Positions 26,216 to 34,988 of a stretch of DNA of 64,000 nt are shown here, piece after piece; position 1 is the first letter of the stretch; every line of letters starts with the position of its first letter. The notes under the pieces were generated by a model. It saw nothing but the letters and a program-made list of their open reading frames with translations, did no database searches and was not told the DNA's origin. The position numbers and the translations under genes were made by a program. The stretch is from NCBI RefSeq assembly GCF_006065315.1, contig NZ_CP040749.1:4734001-4798000 (forward strand). Direction: 5' to 3'. The stretch comes from Aureibaculum algae (lineage in GTDB: Bacteria > Bacteroidota > Bacteroidia > Flavobacteriales > Flavobacteriaceae).

Positions 26216-29200
26216 TTATCCTACAATATTTACAATTTTACCTGGCACTATAATTACCTTTTTAGGTATTCTTCCTGCCAATTGTGCTTGCGTTTTTTCA
26301 TGTGCCATTACCGCTGCTTCAATTTCATCTTTAGTTAAATCTAAAGACAAGTCCATTGTAAAACGCATTTTACCATTAAATGATATAGGATAGGTTTTAC
26401 TACTTTCTACCAAATAGCTACCCTCAAATTTTGGAAAAGGAGCTGTTGAAATAGACTCTTTATGACCTAATTTACTCCATAACTCTTCTGCAATATGAGG
26501 AGCGTATGGTGAAATTAAAACGATTAACGATTCTAATATTTCTTTACTCGTACATTTTTCAGCCGTCAATTCATTTACGGCAATCATAAACGTAGAAACG
26601 GAAGTGTTAAAAGAAAAGTTCTCAATGTCTTCTTCTACTTTTTTGATGGTTTTGTGTAACGTTTTATAGGCTTCTGCTGATGGTTTTACATCTGAAACAA
26701 AAAATGCTCCATCTTTACCTGTATGATATAATTTCCATAACTTCTTTAAGAAACCATGCACACCTGTAATACCTGCAGTATTCCAAGGCTTCGCTTGCTC
26801 TAAGGGACCTAAAAACATTTCGTACAGACGTAAACTGTCCGCTCCATATTGTTTACAAATAGCATCAGGATTTACAACATTGTACTTGGATTTAGACATT
26901 TTTTCGACTTCGCGACCAACAATATACTTATCATTATTCTCATCTATAATTTGCCCATTATCTCCAATGAAGATTGCATCATTATATTCCTTCCTTGAAT
27001 CTCTAAAAGCTTTTAAATTTAATTCATTAGAGCCATTAACGAGAGAAACATCCACATGAATTGGAAATGTATCGAAATCAGATGCTTCTTTAAATTTATC
27101 AGGAAATGAGTTTAAAATTCCATGATGAATATCACTTCCCTTTTTATTTTTGAATAATCCTTCATAGTCAAAATCATTTAAAATAGAATGAATTTCTTTT
27201 GAAACAAATATTGGGTTAACAGCACTCATTAATTTAGGATTGTTATCTTTTGGAAAAACTTTATAAATTAAAGCACTCGTCCCCAAAATCATTCCTTGGT
27301 TAATCAGTTTCTTAGCAAATTCATCTTGAGGCACTAAGCCTTTATCAAACATAAATTTTTGCCAAAAACGACTGTATAATAAATGGCCTGTAGCATGTTC
27401 GCTACCTCCAATATATAAATCGACATCTTGCCAATAATTCATAGCTTCTTGCGAGAAGATTTCACCCTCATTATTAGGGTCCATATAACGGTTAAAGTAC
27501 TGTGAACTTCCTGCCCAACCTGGCATCGTGTTTAACTCAAGAGGATATATTCCATTATCCTCATGAGATTCCTCGTCGTTCGTTCCTCGCTCTGTCGGAA
27601 TGACAAGTTGGTCATTAGACACCACTTTATTATTTCTAGCATCCCAAGCCCAAACCTCAGCATTTCCTAAAGGTGGTTTACCATCTTCTGTAGGCAAGTA
27701 CTTCTCTACTTCGGGTAATTTTATGGGTAAATACTCAGCAGCTATCATTTGAGGTTGCCCATTTACATAGTACACAGGAAAAGGCTCTCCCCAATAACGT
27801 TGACGGCTAAAAACCGCATCACGCATTCTATAATTTATTTTCTTATAGCCAAATCCTAGCTTTTCTATTTCATAAATGATGGTTTTCATGGCCTTTTTAT
27901 AAGGCAATCCATTTAGGAAATCAGAGTTAGCAATTACTGTTTTGTCTTTATCGGCATATGCTTCTTCAGAAATATCCACACCTTCAAAAATATTAGGAAT
28001 ATCGATATTAAAATGCTTGGCAAAATCGTAATCACGTTGATCACCGCACGGCACAGACATAACCGCACCTGTACCATAACCAGCCAACACATAATCACCT
28101 ATCCAAATCGGAATGGGCTCTTTGGTAAAAGGATGCTCAGCATAGGCACCTGTAAAAGCACCTGAAATGGTTTTTACATCCGCCATTCTATCCAATTCAC
28201 TACGTGTTGCTGTCGCTTTTATATACGCCTCCACTTCTGCTTTTTGAGCATCAGTAGTTATTTTAGTCACCAATTCATGTTCTGGTGCCAAGGTCATAAA
28301 ACTAACTCCGAAAATAGTATCTGGCCGTGTTGTAAAAACGTCAATTTCCCATTCTCTATTTGGGACCTCCCCCGACCCCTCCGAAGGAGGGGAGTTAAGT
28401 TCCTGATTTATTTTTAACAATACGTTATCAATATCATTTAGAACTTCTTCATTAGTAAAACGTAACAATTTAAAACCTTTCTTTTGTTCTAGTAATAATT
28501 GTCGTTCAGCGTCCGCGTTTAATTGATATTTATGAATTCCACCATCAACTTCGATGATTAATTTCTTTTCAATACAAACAAAATCAACTATATAGTTGAA
28601 AATTGGATGTTGTCTTCTAAACTTAACCTTAAGACCCTTCTTTTTTAGAATTTTCCAAAGTTTTTCTTCCGCTAAAGTTGGATTTTTACGCATCTCTTTA
28701 GCTCTTTCTAGAAGTATGCCGTAAATTTCAGAATCACTCGTTCTGTAACGAGGCTCTGTTCCCCCTCCTTCGGAGGGGGTTAGGGGGAGGTCGCCCGTGG
28801 ATAGGACTTTAAAACTCACCATTGCACCTTCAGATCTACCAATCCAATTGGTTTGTGAATCCTTAAGCGGTTGTGGCCAGTCAATTTTATTTAAACCATC
28901 TAACAAACGTTGAGCATACGCAGAAATACGCATACTCCATTGTTTCATTTTTTTACGTTCTACAGGGTGTCCACCACGTTCTGAAACGCCATTTACAATC
29001 TCGTCATTTGCTAATACCGTACCCAATGCAGGACACCAATTTACTTCGGTTTCAGACAAAAATGTTAAACGGTATTGTAAAAGTATTTTTTGTTGATCCT
29101 CGCTCGAAAAAGCCTTCCATTGTTCCGCAGTAAACGAATCTATATCATCATCTGACTCTGCATTAACTGCTGCGTTTCCTTCCTTCTCAAAAACAGAAAT

Positions 29201-29692
29201 CAGTGTAGAAATGTCTTCTGCTTTATCCGAATCTTTATTATACCAAGAATTAAATAGTTGAATGAAAATCCACTGCGTCCATTTATAATAATTAGGATCA
29301 GAAGTACGCACTTCACGAGACCAATCGAAAGAAAAACCTATTTCATCTAATTGACGTCTGTATGTTTTAATATTTTCAGCAGTAGTTATTGCCGGGTGCT
29401 GCCCTGTTTGTATCGCATATTGCTCAGCGGGTAGTCCAAAACTATCATACCCTTGCGGATGCATTACATTAAACCCCTTATGCCTTTTATATCTTGCATA
29501 AATATCAGAAGCAATGTACCCCAATGGATGCCCAACATGCAAACCCGCTCCACTAGGATACGGAAACATATCTAACACATAGAATTTAGGCTTCTCAGCA
29601 CCTTCCTCACCCGGGTTAGCGGCCTTAAAAGTGTTATTGTCTGCCCAGTACTTTTGCCATTTGGCCTCAATTTCATTAAAATGGTAACTCAT
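26216..29692 (-). CDS. leuS: Leucyl-tRNA synthetase carrying in-frame insertions
   Basis: A 1158-aa class I synthetase charging tRNA-Leu. The HIGH-equivalent HVGH is at 52-55, the CP1 editing motif TTRPDT at 454-459, GTGAVMSVP at 540-548 and KMSKS at 931-935, so both active sites look intact. The Bacteroidetes-type expansion around 155-235 is present. Three unusual additions are seen: residues about 301-443 are a DUF559 nuclease domain between inverted palindromes; about 697-711 is translated from a short palindromic repeat; about 815-872 is a further stretch I do not expect from typical family members. Without these it would be about 940-1000 aa, the usual size in the phylum. The only leuS in the window; it is single-copy in most bacteria, so the gene is presumably functional. 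Confidence 0.95.
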   Translation of the reverse strand: MSYHFNEIEAKWQKYWADNNTFKAANPGEEGAEKPKFYVLDMFPYPSGAGLHVGHPLGYIASDIYARYKRHKGFNVMHPQGYDSFGLPAEQYAIQTGQHPAITTAENIKTYRRQLDEIGFSFDWSREVRTSDPNYYKWTQWIFIQLFNSWYNKDSDKAEDISTLISVFEKEGNAAVNAESDDDIDSFTAEQWKAFSSEDQQKILLQYRLTFLSETEVNWCPALGTVLANDEIVNGVSERGGHPVERKKMKQWSMRISAYAQRLLDGLNKIDWPQPLKDSQTNWIGRSEGAMVSFKVLSTGDLPLTPSEGGGTEPRYRTSDSEIYGILLERAKEMRKNPTLAEEKLWKILKKKGLKVKFRRQHPIFNYIVDFVCIEKKLIIEVDGGIHKYQLNADAERQLLLEQKKGFKLLRFTNEEVLNDIDNVLLKINQELNSPPSEGSGEVPNREWEIDVFTTRPDTIFGVSFMTLAPEHELVTKITTDAQKAEVEAYIKATATRSELDRMADVKTISGAFTGAYAEHPFTKEPIPIWIGDYVLAGYGTGAVMSVPCGDQRDYDFAKHFNIDIPNIFEGVDISEEAYADKDKTVIANSDFLNGLPYKKAMKTIIYEIEKLGFGYKKINYRMRDAVFSRQRYWGEPFPVYYVNGQPQMIAAEYLPIKLPEVEKYLPTEDGKPPLGNAEVWAWDARNNKVVSNDQLVIPTERGTNDEESHEDNGIYPLELNTMPGWAGSSQYFNRYMDPNNEGEIFSQEAMNYWQDVDLYIGGSEHATGHLLYSRFWQKFMFDKGLVPQDEFAKKLINQGMILGTSALIYKVFPKDNNPKLMSAVNPIFVSKEIHSILNDFDYEGLFKNKKGSDIHHGILNSFPDKFKEASDFDTFPIHVDVSLVNGSNELNLKAFRDSRKEYNDAIFIGDNGQIIDENNDKYIVGREVEKMSKSKYNVVNPDAICKQYGADSLRLYEMFLGPLEQAKPWNTAGITGVHGFLKKLWKLYHTGKDGAFFVSDVKPSAEAYKTLHKTIKKVEEDIENFSFNTSVSTFMIAVNELTAEKCTSKEILESLIVLISPYAPHIAEELWSKLGHKESISTAPFPKFEGSYLVESSKTYPISFNGKMRFTMDLSLDLTKDEIEAAVMAHEKTQAQLAGRIPKKVIIVPGKIVNIVG
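27563..27605. repeat. Palindromic repeat inserted in frame in leuS
   Basis: Plus strand reads ATGAGATTCCTCGTCG... to ...CGGAATGACA, with ATTCC/GGAAT inverted ends and a GC-rich centre. From memory this closely resembles short interspersed palindromes seen between genes in many Bacteroidetes. In leuS it encodes about 15 residues (VIPTERGTNDEESHE) just before the conserved LELNTMPGW segment. Confidence 0.65.
28364..28792 (-). mobile_element. DUF559 nuclease element with inverted palindromic ends inside leuS
   Basis: A 429-nt (143-codon) segment bounded by inverted copies of GACCTCCCCC-(T)AACCCC-, each followed by the palindrome CCCCTCCGAAGGAGGGG (28364-28395 and 28759-28792). Between them, in frame with leuS, is a DUF559/Vsr-like domain of about 110 aa. 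Its PD-(D/E)XK-type residues are D370, E381 and D383 (leuS numbering; IVDFVC and IIEVDGGIH), all present. It sits in the turn leading into the CP1 editing domain, between MVSFKV and EWEIDVFTTRPDT. The ends are translated as LPLTPSEGGG and SPPSEGSGEVP. The length is a multiple of three, so the host frame is kept. Confidence 0.85.
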
Positions 29693-29801
29693 TCATTTAT
29701 TTTTTTCGAGTGGCAAAGTTACGGTTAAAGTCGCAAAGGGAAAAAAAAAATGAACAGCTCCTTATTTTTTGTATCTTTAAAACCTAAAACTACCCCTAAC
29801 C

Positions 29802-31421
29802 ATGAAACTTTTATACACTTTCATTCTTTCTATTTTCTTCCTTGCAAGCTGTAAAAATCAAGAAAAAGCCGATTTAATAATTTTTAATGCAAATATTTAC
29901 ACCGTAAATGATTCTTCTCCAAAAGCAGAAGCCATTGCTATAAAAGATGGGAAATTTATTGCGGTTGGTAGTACCACGGAGTTAATGACAAAATATACCG
30001 CGGAAAATAATTTAGATGCAGAAGGAAAAACACTACTTCCTGGATTAATAGATGCCCATTGTCATTTTTTTGGACTAGGGCTGTCTGAACAAGCTGTAAA
30101 ATTAGAAGGCACCAAGAGTTTTGATGAAGTAATACAACGCATTGTCGATTTTCAAAAGGAAAAAAACGTAAACTATATTACAGGTCGCGGTTGGGATCAA
30201 AATGATTGGGAAGTAAAAGAATTTCCAACAAAAGAAAAACTAGACGAATTATTTCCTGATACTCCTGTAGCCATTATTAGAATTGACGGTCATGCATTGT
30301 TGGCCAATCAAGCTGCAATAGATTTAGCAGGTGTTACCACCAAAACTCCTTTTTCCGGTGGAGACATTCTTCAGAAGGATGGAAAATTAACCGGTATTTT
30401 TATAGACAATCCCATGGATTTAATTTATTCCAAAATTCCAGAGGGAAGTTTAAACGAAGCTATTCAAGCATTAAAAGATGCCGAGAAAATTTGTTTGGCT
30501 CACGGACTAACAACCGTAAATGATGCAGGATTATCAAGAGAAGCCATTGAACTCATTGATAGTTTACAACAAGTTGGGGAATTGAAAATTCGTGTGTATG
30601 CAATGGCATCTGCATATCCCGAAAATTTAGATTACTACCTAAATAGAGGAATTTATAAAACCGATCGTTTAAATGTACGTTCGTTTAAAGTATATGGAGA
30701 TGGTGCTTTGGGTTCGCGAGGTGCTGCTATGAGAGAACCATATAATGATAAACCCGATCATTTTGGAGCTTTAGTTAACACTCCTGAAAATTTAAAAGAA
30801 ATAGCCAAGCGAATTGCTGATTCAGATTTTCAGATGAATACCCACGCTATTGGCGATTCTGCAAATCATTATTTATTAGAAACCTATAAAGAAGTATTGA
30901 AAGACAAAAAAGATAGACGTTGGAAAATTGAACATGCTCAGATTATTTCACCTGAGGATTTTAATTCGTTTAAAAATATTATTCCATCCATTCAACCAAC
31001 ACATGCTACTTCTGACATGTATTGGGCAAAAGACAGAATTGGTGCCGAACGCATCAAAGGAGCTTATGCCTATAAAGATTTATTAAATCAGTATGGTAAA
31101 GTGGTATTGGGAACTGATTTCCCTGTGGAAAAAGTAAGTCCGATGTTAACCTTTTACGCAGCTGTAGCAAGAAAAGATTTAAATAACTTTCCTGAAAATG
31201 GTTTTCAAATGGAAAATGCATTATCAAGAGAAGAAACCCTAAAAGGTATGACCATCTGGGCTGCCTATTCCAATTTTGAAGAAAATGAAAAAGGCAGTAT
31301 TGAGGTGGGTAAAATGGCAGATTTTATAATTCTAGACCAGAATATTATGGAAATTCCTATTGAGAATGTTCCTAAAACAAAAGTGGTTCATAATTATATA
31401 AACGGCGAAATCTTAAATTAA
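29802..31421 (+). CDS. Amidohydrolase lipoprotein (YtcJ-like)
   Basis: A 539-aa metal-dependent hydrolase of the amidohydrolase superfamily (COG1574/YtcJ type). The N-terminus is a lipoprotein signal (FFLASC, lipobox Cys about residue 17), so it is membrane-anchored. Metal-ligand motifs include DAHCHFFG (HxH, about 86-88), a lysine/histidine set in KVYGDGALGSRG and NTHAIGD, and GTDFPVE. Substrate unknown; homologues act on N-formimino or amide bonds of small molecules. A TATCTTTA element about 25 nt upstream may be its promoter. Its stop is 3 nt from the convergent DUF2911 stop. Confidence 0.88.
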   Translation: MKLLYTFILSIFFLASCKNQEKADLIIFNANIYTVNDSSPKAEAIAIKDGKFIAVGSTTELMTKYTAENNLDAEGKTLLPGLIDAHCHFFGLGLSEQAVKLEGTKSFDEVIQRIVDFQKEKNVNYITGRGWDQNDWEVKEFPTKEKLDELFPDTPVAIIRIDGHALLANQAAIDLAGVTTKTPFSGGDILQKDGKLTGIFIDNPMDLIYSKIPEGSLNEAIQALKDAEKICLAHGLTTVNDAGLSREAIELIDSLQQVGELKIRVYAMASAYPENLDYYLNRGIYKTDRLNVRSFKVYGDGALGSRGAAMREPYNDKPDHFGALVNTPENLKEIAKRIADSDFQMNTHAIGDSANHYLLETYKEVLKDKKDRRWKIEHAQIISPEDFNSFKNIIPSIQPTHATSDMYWAKDRIGAERIKGAYAYKDLLNQYGKVVLGTDFPVEKVSPMLTFYAAVARKDLNNFPENGFQMENALSREETLKGMTIWAAYSNFEENEKGSIEVGKMADFIILDQNIMEIPIENVPKTKVVHNYINGEILN

Positions 31422-31424
31422 CTT

Positions 31425-31994
31425 CTAATTAGAAACGAGTACAGGCTCTTTTTCAAATTTTAGCGGAACGTTAACTCTAACGTTATCCCAGCCTAAAATC
31501 ATTTGAGTAGCCTTATTTTTTCCCTTAAAAGATATTGTAAATGAATCAAGAGTTTCCCCTTTTTTTACAGGAACAATAATTTCTGCTACGTTAAAAAATG
31601 GATTGTACTGAAAAGATCCCCAAACATCAGTTTGAGAATTCAAGATAACTTGCCATTCTTTTTCATGTGGTATCGTTACAAGTACATAAGTACCTGCTTT
31701 TACTTCACAATCGCCAAAGTGGACATCATTATAAAATTTAACTTCGGTTGCTTCATTAGCACCAGTACGCCATAATTTATCAAATGGAACAAGGTTGCCA
31801 AAAACTTCTTCATCGTTTTTTTGAGGCCTACCATATAGTACTTTAGCCAATGGTGGAGTTACCTTGCTTTCGCGGCAGTACGATATATCATGAGGTATAT
31901 CATCTGCAGGCACAAAACCCTGAGCTTTGGCTTCAGAAATAAAAATAAGTAATAAAAAGAGGGAGATTACAGTTGAAATGTAATGTTTTACCAT
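31425..31994 (-). CDS. DUF2911-family secreted protein
   Basis: A 189-aa protein with a signal peptide (1-24). The conserved DUF2911 core is present: KVLYGRPQKNDEEVFG, LVPFDKLWRTGANEATE, AGTYVLVTIPHEKEW and LGWDNVRVNVPL. The family is abundant in Bacteroidetes, predicted beta-sandwich, with no known function. It is divergent from asnB with a 213-nt shared upstream region. The stop is 3 nt from the amidohydrolase stop on the other strand. Confidence 0.9.
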   Translation of the reverse strand: MVKHYISTVISLFLLLIFISEAKAQGFVPADDIPHDISYCRESKVTPPLAKVLYGRPQKNDEEVFGNLVPFDKLWRTGANEATEVKFYNDVHFGDCEVKAGTYVLVTIPHEKEWQVILNSQTDVWGSFQYNPFFNVAEIIVPVKKGETLDSFTISFKGKNKATQMILGWDNVRVNVPLKFEKEPVLVSN

Positions 31995-32085
31995 GCAATA
32001 TTATAGTTTAGTTGAAGTTACAACGCTATTTTTGCACTTTTAGTATTTATTATTGATAACTAAACTAATAGCTATTATTTTAAAA

Positions 32086-32119
32086 TTGTTACAATTTATC
32101 ACTAATATTATTATATTTG
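32086..32119 (+). promoter_or_regulatory. asnB promoter
   Basis: TTG (32086-32088), a 23-nt spacer and TATATTTG (32112-32119) match the Bacteroidetes -33/-7 pattern. The expected start near 32126 leaves a 5' UTR of about 80 nt before asnB, longer than for most genes here. Confidence 0.55.
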
Positions 32120-32207
32120 TTTTAATATGTAACCATATTGGTGTTTTTTGTTTACGTAATGAAATAAAAAATGAATTTTTGCATTATTAAATTATAAAAT
32201 TGAAATT

Positions 32208-33878
32208 ATGTGTGGAATTGTATGTGCTTTTGATCTAAAGCAAACATCTGAAGATTTAAGACCTCAATTATTGGAAATGTCTCAAAAGATTCGTCATCGT
32301 GGACCGGACTGGAGTGGTATTTATTGTGATGATAAAGCTATTTTAGCTCATGAACGTTTGGCTATTGTTGACCCTGCTTCGGGAAAACAACCCTTATTTA
32401 GTGAAGACAATAAGTTGATCTTGGCTGCTAATGGAGAAATATATAATCATAGAGAACTTCGTAAACAATTTGAAGGAACGTATAACTTCCAAACAGAATC
32501 AGACTGTGAAGTTATTTTAGCTCTTTACCAAAAGAAAGGGGTTGATTTTCTTGATGAAATGAACGGAATTTTTGGCTTTGCTATTTATGATGTTGAAAAA
32601 GATGAATACTTTATTGCTCGTGACCATATGGGGATTATTCCTCTTTATATAGGATGGGATGAAAACGGAACTTTTTATGTGGCTTCTGAGTTAAAAGCAC
32701 TAGAAGGGGTTTGTACTAAAATTCAATTATTTCCTCCAGGACACTATATGTCTAGTAAAGATGGAGAATTTGTACAATGGTACAAAAGAGACTGGACTGA
32801 ATACGACGCTGTAAAAGAAAACGAAACTTCTATAAAAGAAATCAAAGATGCGTTAGAAGCTGCGGTACACAGGCAATTAATGAGTGATGTACCTTATGGT
32901 GTTTTACTTTCTGGGGGATTAGATTCTTCAGTGACTTCTGCAATTGCTCAAAAATATGCTGAAAAACGTATCGAATCTGGAGATACGCAAAAAGCATGGT
33001 GGCCACAATTACACTCTTTTTCTGTAGGATTAGATGGCTCTCCTGATTTAGCTGCGGCTCAATTAGTAGCAGATCATATTGGTACGGTACACCACGAAAT
33101 AAAATTTACAATTCAAGAAGGGTTAGATGCCATTCGCGATGTTATATACAAGTTAGAAACTTATGATATTACAACGATTAGAGCTTCTACACCTATGTAT
33201 TTAATGGCGAGAGTTATTAAATCTATGGGTATTAAAATGGTACTATCTGGCGAAGGTGCTGATGAACTTTTTGGTGGGTATTTATACTTTCACAAAGCAC
33301 CAAATGCAAAAGAATTTCACGAAGAAACTGTACGTAAATTAAGTAAATTACATATGTACGATTGTTTACGTGCTAACAAAAGTTTAGCCGCATGGGGTAT
33401 TGAAGGTCGTGTTCCATTTTTAGACAAAGAATTTATGGATGTTGCTATGCGAATTAACCCGCAAGATAAAATGATCAATGGCGAGCGTATGGAAAAATGG
33501 GTTGTTAGAAAGGCTTTTGAAGATATGCTACCACATAGTGTTGCTTGGAGACAAAAAGAGCAATTTAGTGACGGTGTAGGTTATAGCTGGATAGACACAC
33601 TTAAAGAAGTAGTAAATGCAGAAGTAAGTGATGAACAATTGGCTAATGCTAAATATAAATTCCCAATTCAAACACCAACAAGTAAAGAGGAATTCTATTA
33701 CCGTTCTATTTTCGCAGAACATTACCCTAGTGATGCTGCTGCTCTATGTGTACCACAAGAAGCATCTGTTGCTTGTAGCACACAGATTGCATTAGAATGG
33801 GATGAAAGTTTTAAAAACATGAACGACCCTTCAGGAAGAGCCGTTGCAAATGTACATGATGATGCTTATTCAAAATAG
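32208..33878 (+). CDS. asnB: Asparagine synthase B (glutamine-hydrolysing)
   Basis: A 556-aa two-domain enzyme. The N-terminal Ntn glutaminase has nucleophile Cys2 (MCGIVCAF), R49-equivalent in HERLAIVDP and ANGEIYNH. The C-terminal ATP-pyrophosphatase synthetase domain has the PP-loop LLSGGLDSSV and LSGEGADELFGGY. It makes asparagine from aspartate, glutamine and ATP. Length matches the E. coli AsnB type. It is monocistronic, with its own promoter and terminator. Confidence 0.97.
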   Translation: MCGIVCAFDLKQTSEDLRPQLLEMSQKIRHRGPDWSGIYCDDKAILAHERLAIVDPASGKQPLFSEDNKLILAANGEIYNHRELRKQFEGTYNFQTESDCEVILALYQKKGVDFLDEMNGIFGFAIYDVEKDEYFIARDHMGIIPLYIGWDENGTFYVASELKALEGVCTKIQLFPPGHYMSSKDGEFVQWYKRDWTEYDAVKENETSIKEIKDALEAAVHRQLMSDVPYGVLLSGGLDSSVTSAIAQKYAEKRIESGDTQKAWWPQLHSFSVGLDGSPDLAAAQLVADHIGTVHHEIKFTIQEGLDAIRDVIYKLETYDITTIRASTPMYLMARVIKSMGIKMVLSGEGADELFGGYLYFHKAPNAKEFHEETVRKLSKLHMYDCLRANKSLAAWGIEGRVPFLDKEFMDVAMRINPQDKMINGERMEKWVVRKAFEDMLPHSVAWRQKEQFSDGVGYSWIDTLKEVVNAEVSDEQLANAKYKFPIQTPTSKEEFYYRSIFAEHYPSDAAALCVPQEASVACSTQIALEWDESFKNMNDPSGRAVANVHDDAYSK

Positions 33879-33921
33879 CATTTCATAATTGAGATCTCTC
33901 GATTAAAAATAAATTATTAAC

Positions 33922-33949
33922 AAAAAACTCTGCTTTCGGCAGAGTTTTT
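33922..33949 (+). terminator. asnB terminator
   Basis: AACTCTGC and GCAGAGTT pair around a short TTTCG loop, flanked by A-rich and followed by T5. It lies about 45 nt after the asnB stop and directly upstream of the DUF2807 promoter. Confidence 0.85.
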
Positions 33950-33959
33950 GTATTTTACA

Positions 33960-33967
33960 TATCTTTG
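33960..33967 (+). promoter_or_regulatory. Promoter of the DUF2807 gene (-7 element)
   Basis: TATCTTTG is a perfect TAnnTTTG match, 20 nt before the start codon of the DUF2807 gene, giving an expected 5' UTR of about 13 nt. A -33 TTG is not clear because the asnB terminator occupies that position. Confidence 0.6.
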
Positions 33968-33987
33968 ATACAACAAAACTAAAACAA

Positions 33988-34821
33988 ATGAAAAAACACT
34001 ACTCCCTTATCATTGTACTTGTTACAATGGTTCTAGCACCTTTTAGCATGTCTGCTCAAGACAAATTAAAAGGTAATAAAATAGTAACTTCAGAAAATAG
34101 ATATATTGACGCATTTTCTAAAATTGAAACCAATGACAAAATTGAAGTTATTATTACACAAGGCATGGAACAATCCGTTACCGTTGAGGCAGATGAAAAC
34201 CTACACGTAGCTGTGTACACTGAAGTAAGAGACAGCACACTAATCATTGATCTTACGAAACGTATAACAAGAAAAAAAGAGCTAAAAGTATATGTTACAA
34301 TAGACCAATATATTGATGAAATCATCACCAAAGATAAATCTGAAATAACGTCATCTGGTACATTAAAATTTGATCAGTTAAAAATAAACGCAGAAGACGA
34401 TTCTAAATTGACTTTAGATTTTCAAGCCGCAAATCTGATTCTAAACAACAATGAAAGTGCCAATGCAAAATTGACTGTAAATGCCGATGAAGTTTTTATA
34501 AACGCTGATAATTCAGGTAAATCTAAAATTACACTTTCATGCGACCACGCTGAAGTTACAATACAAGGGTCTTCTACTACTGAAGTCACAGGAAGTTGTT
34601 CAGAATTATATGTAAATGCTGAAAATAGAAGCAATTTTAAAGGAGGTAATTTTGAAAGTAATGAGGCCATTGTTGAGTCTTCTGATAGTGCAGACGTTCA
34701 AGTTAGTGCAAAAAAAGATCTTATTATTTCAGCCATTGACGATTCTGAAATTTATATATTTAACAATCCTCAAATAACGATTGAAAAATTTTCTGACAAA
34801 GCTATTTTAAGAAAAAAATAA
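33988..34821 (+). CDS. DUF2807 (GIN domain) exported protein
   Basis: A 277-aa protein with a signal peptide (1-23, SMSAQ). The remainder is a parallel beta-helix of the DUF2807 or putative auto-transporter adhesin head type: F-kIet-D-ieViitqG-eqsVtvEad-nl followed by repeated Asn/Ser/Asp-rich coils (NNNESANAKL, NADNSGKS, EGSSTTEV-like turns). It is probably periplasmic or surface-exposed. It lies directly upstream of the two-component system in the same orientation. DUF2807 genes often neighbour envelope regulators, which suggests an envelope-stress link, but that is inference. Confidence 0.85.
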   Translation: MKKHYSLIIVLVTMVLAPFSMSAQDKLKGNKIVTSENRYIDAFSKIETNDKIEVIITQGMEQSVTVEADENLHVAVYTEVRDSTLIIDLTKRITRKKELKVYVTIDQYIDEIITKDKSEITSSGTLKFDQLKINAEDDSKLTLDFQAANLILNNNESANAKLTVNADEVFINADNSGKSKITLSCDHAEVTIQGSSTTEVTGSCSELYVNAENRSNFKGGNFESNEAIVESSDSADVQVSAKKDLIISAIDDSEIYIFNNPQITIEKFSDKAILRKK

Positions 34822-34899
34822 GAAAACATATCATAGGCGTTTGCATAAATAATTCCATTTTTGCATAGTCCCGATTCAATAACTCTAAATTTTGAACTG

Positions 34900-34959
34900 A
34901 TGAAACGAGCATGTAATGAGTATTTTCGCTTAAGGGAGATTTTAATAGCGAACCGCAAG
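34900..34959 (+). repeat. 60-nt upstream repeat family, copy B (before response regulator)
   Basis: Begins ATGAAACGAGCATGT, the first 15 nt identical to copy A. It ends 29 nt before the response-regulator ATG. It fills most of the 167-nt DUF2807-regulator gap, in which I see no TAnnTTTG element. Confidence 0.75.
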
Positions 34960-34988
34960 CGTCAGTTAAAAACAATAAATATAAACAC

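Noticed and set aside
26300..29600. Intein in leuS
   Set aside because: The inserted segment lacks intein splicing blocks (no N-terminal Cys/Ser at the junction, no terminal His-Asn followed by Cys/Ser/Thr) and carries a DUF559 nuclease rather than a LAGLIDADG or HNH homing domain.
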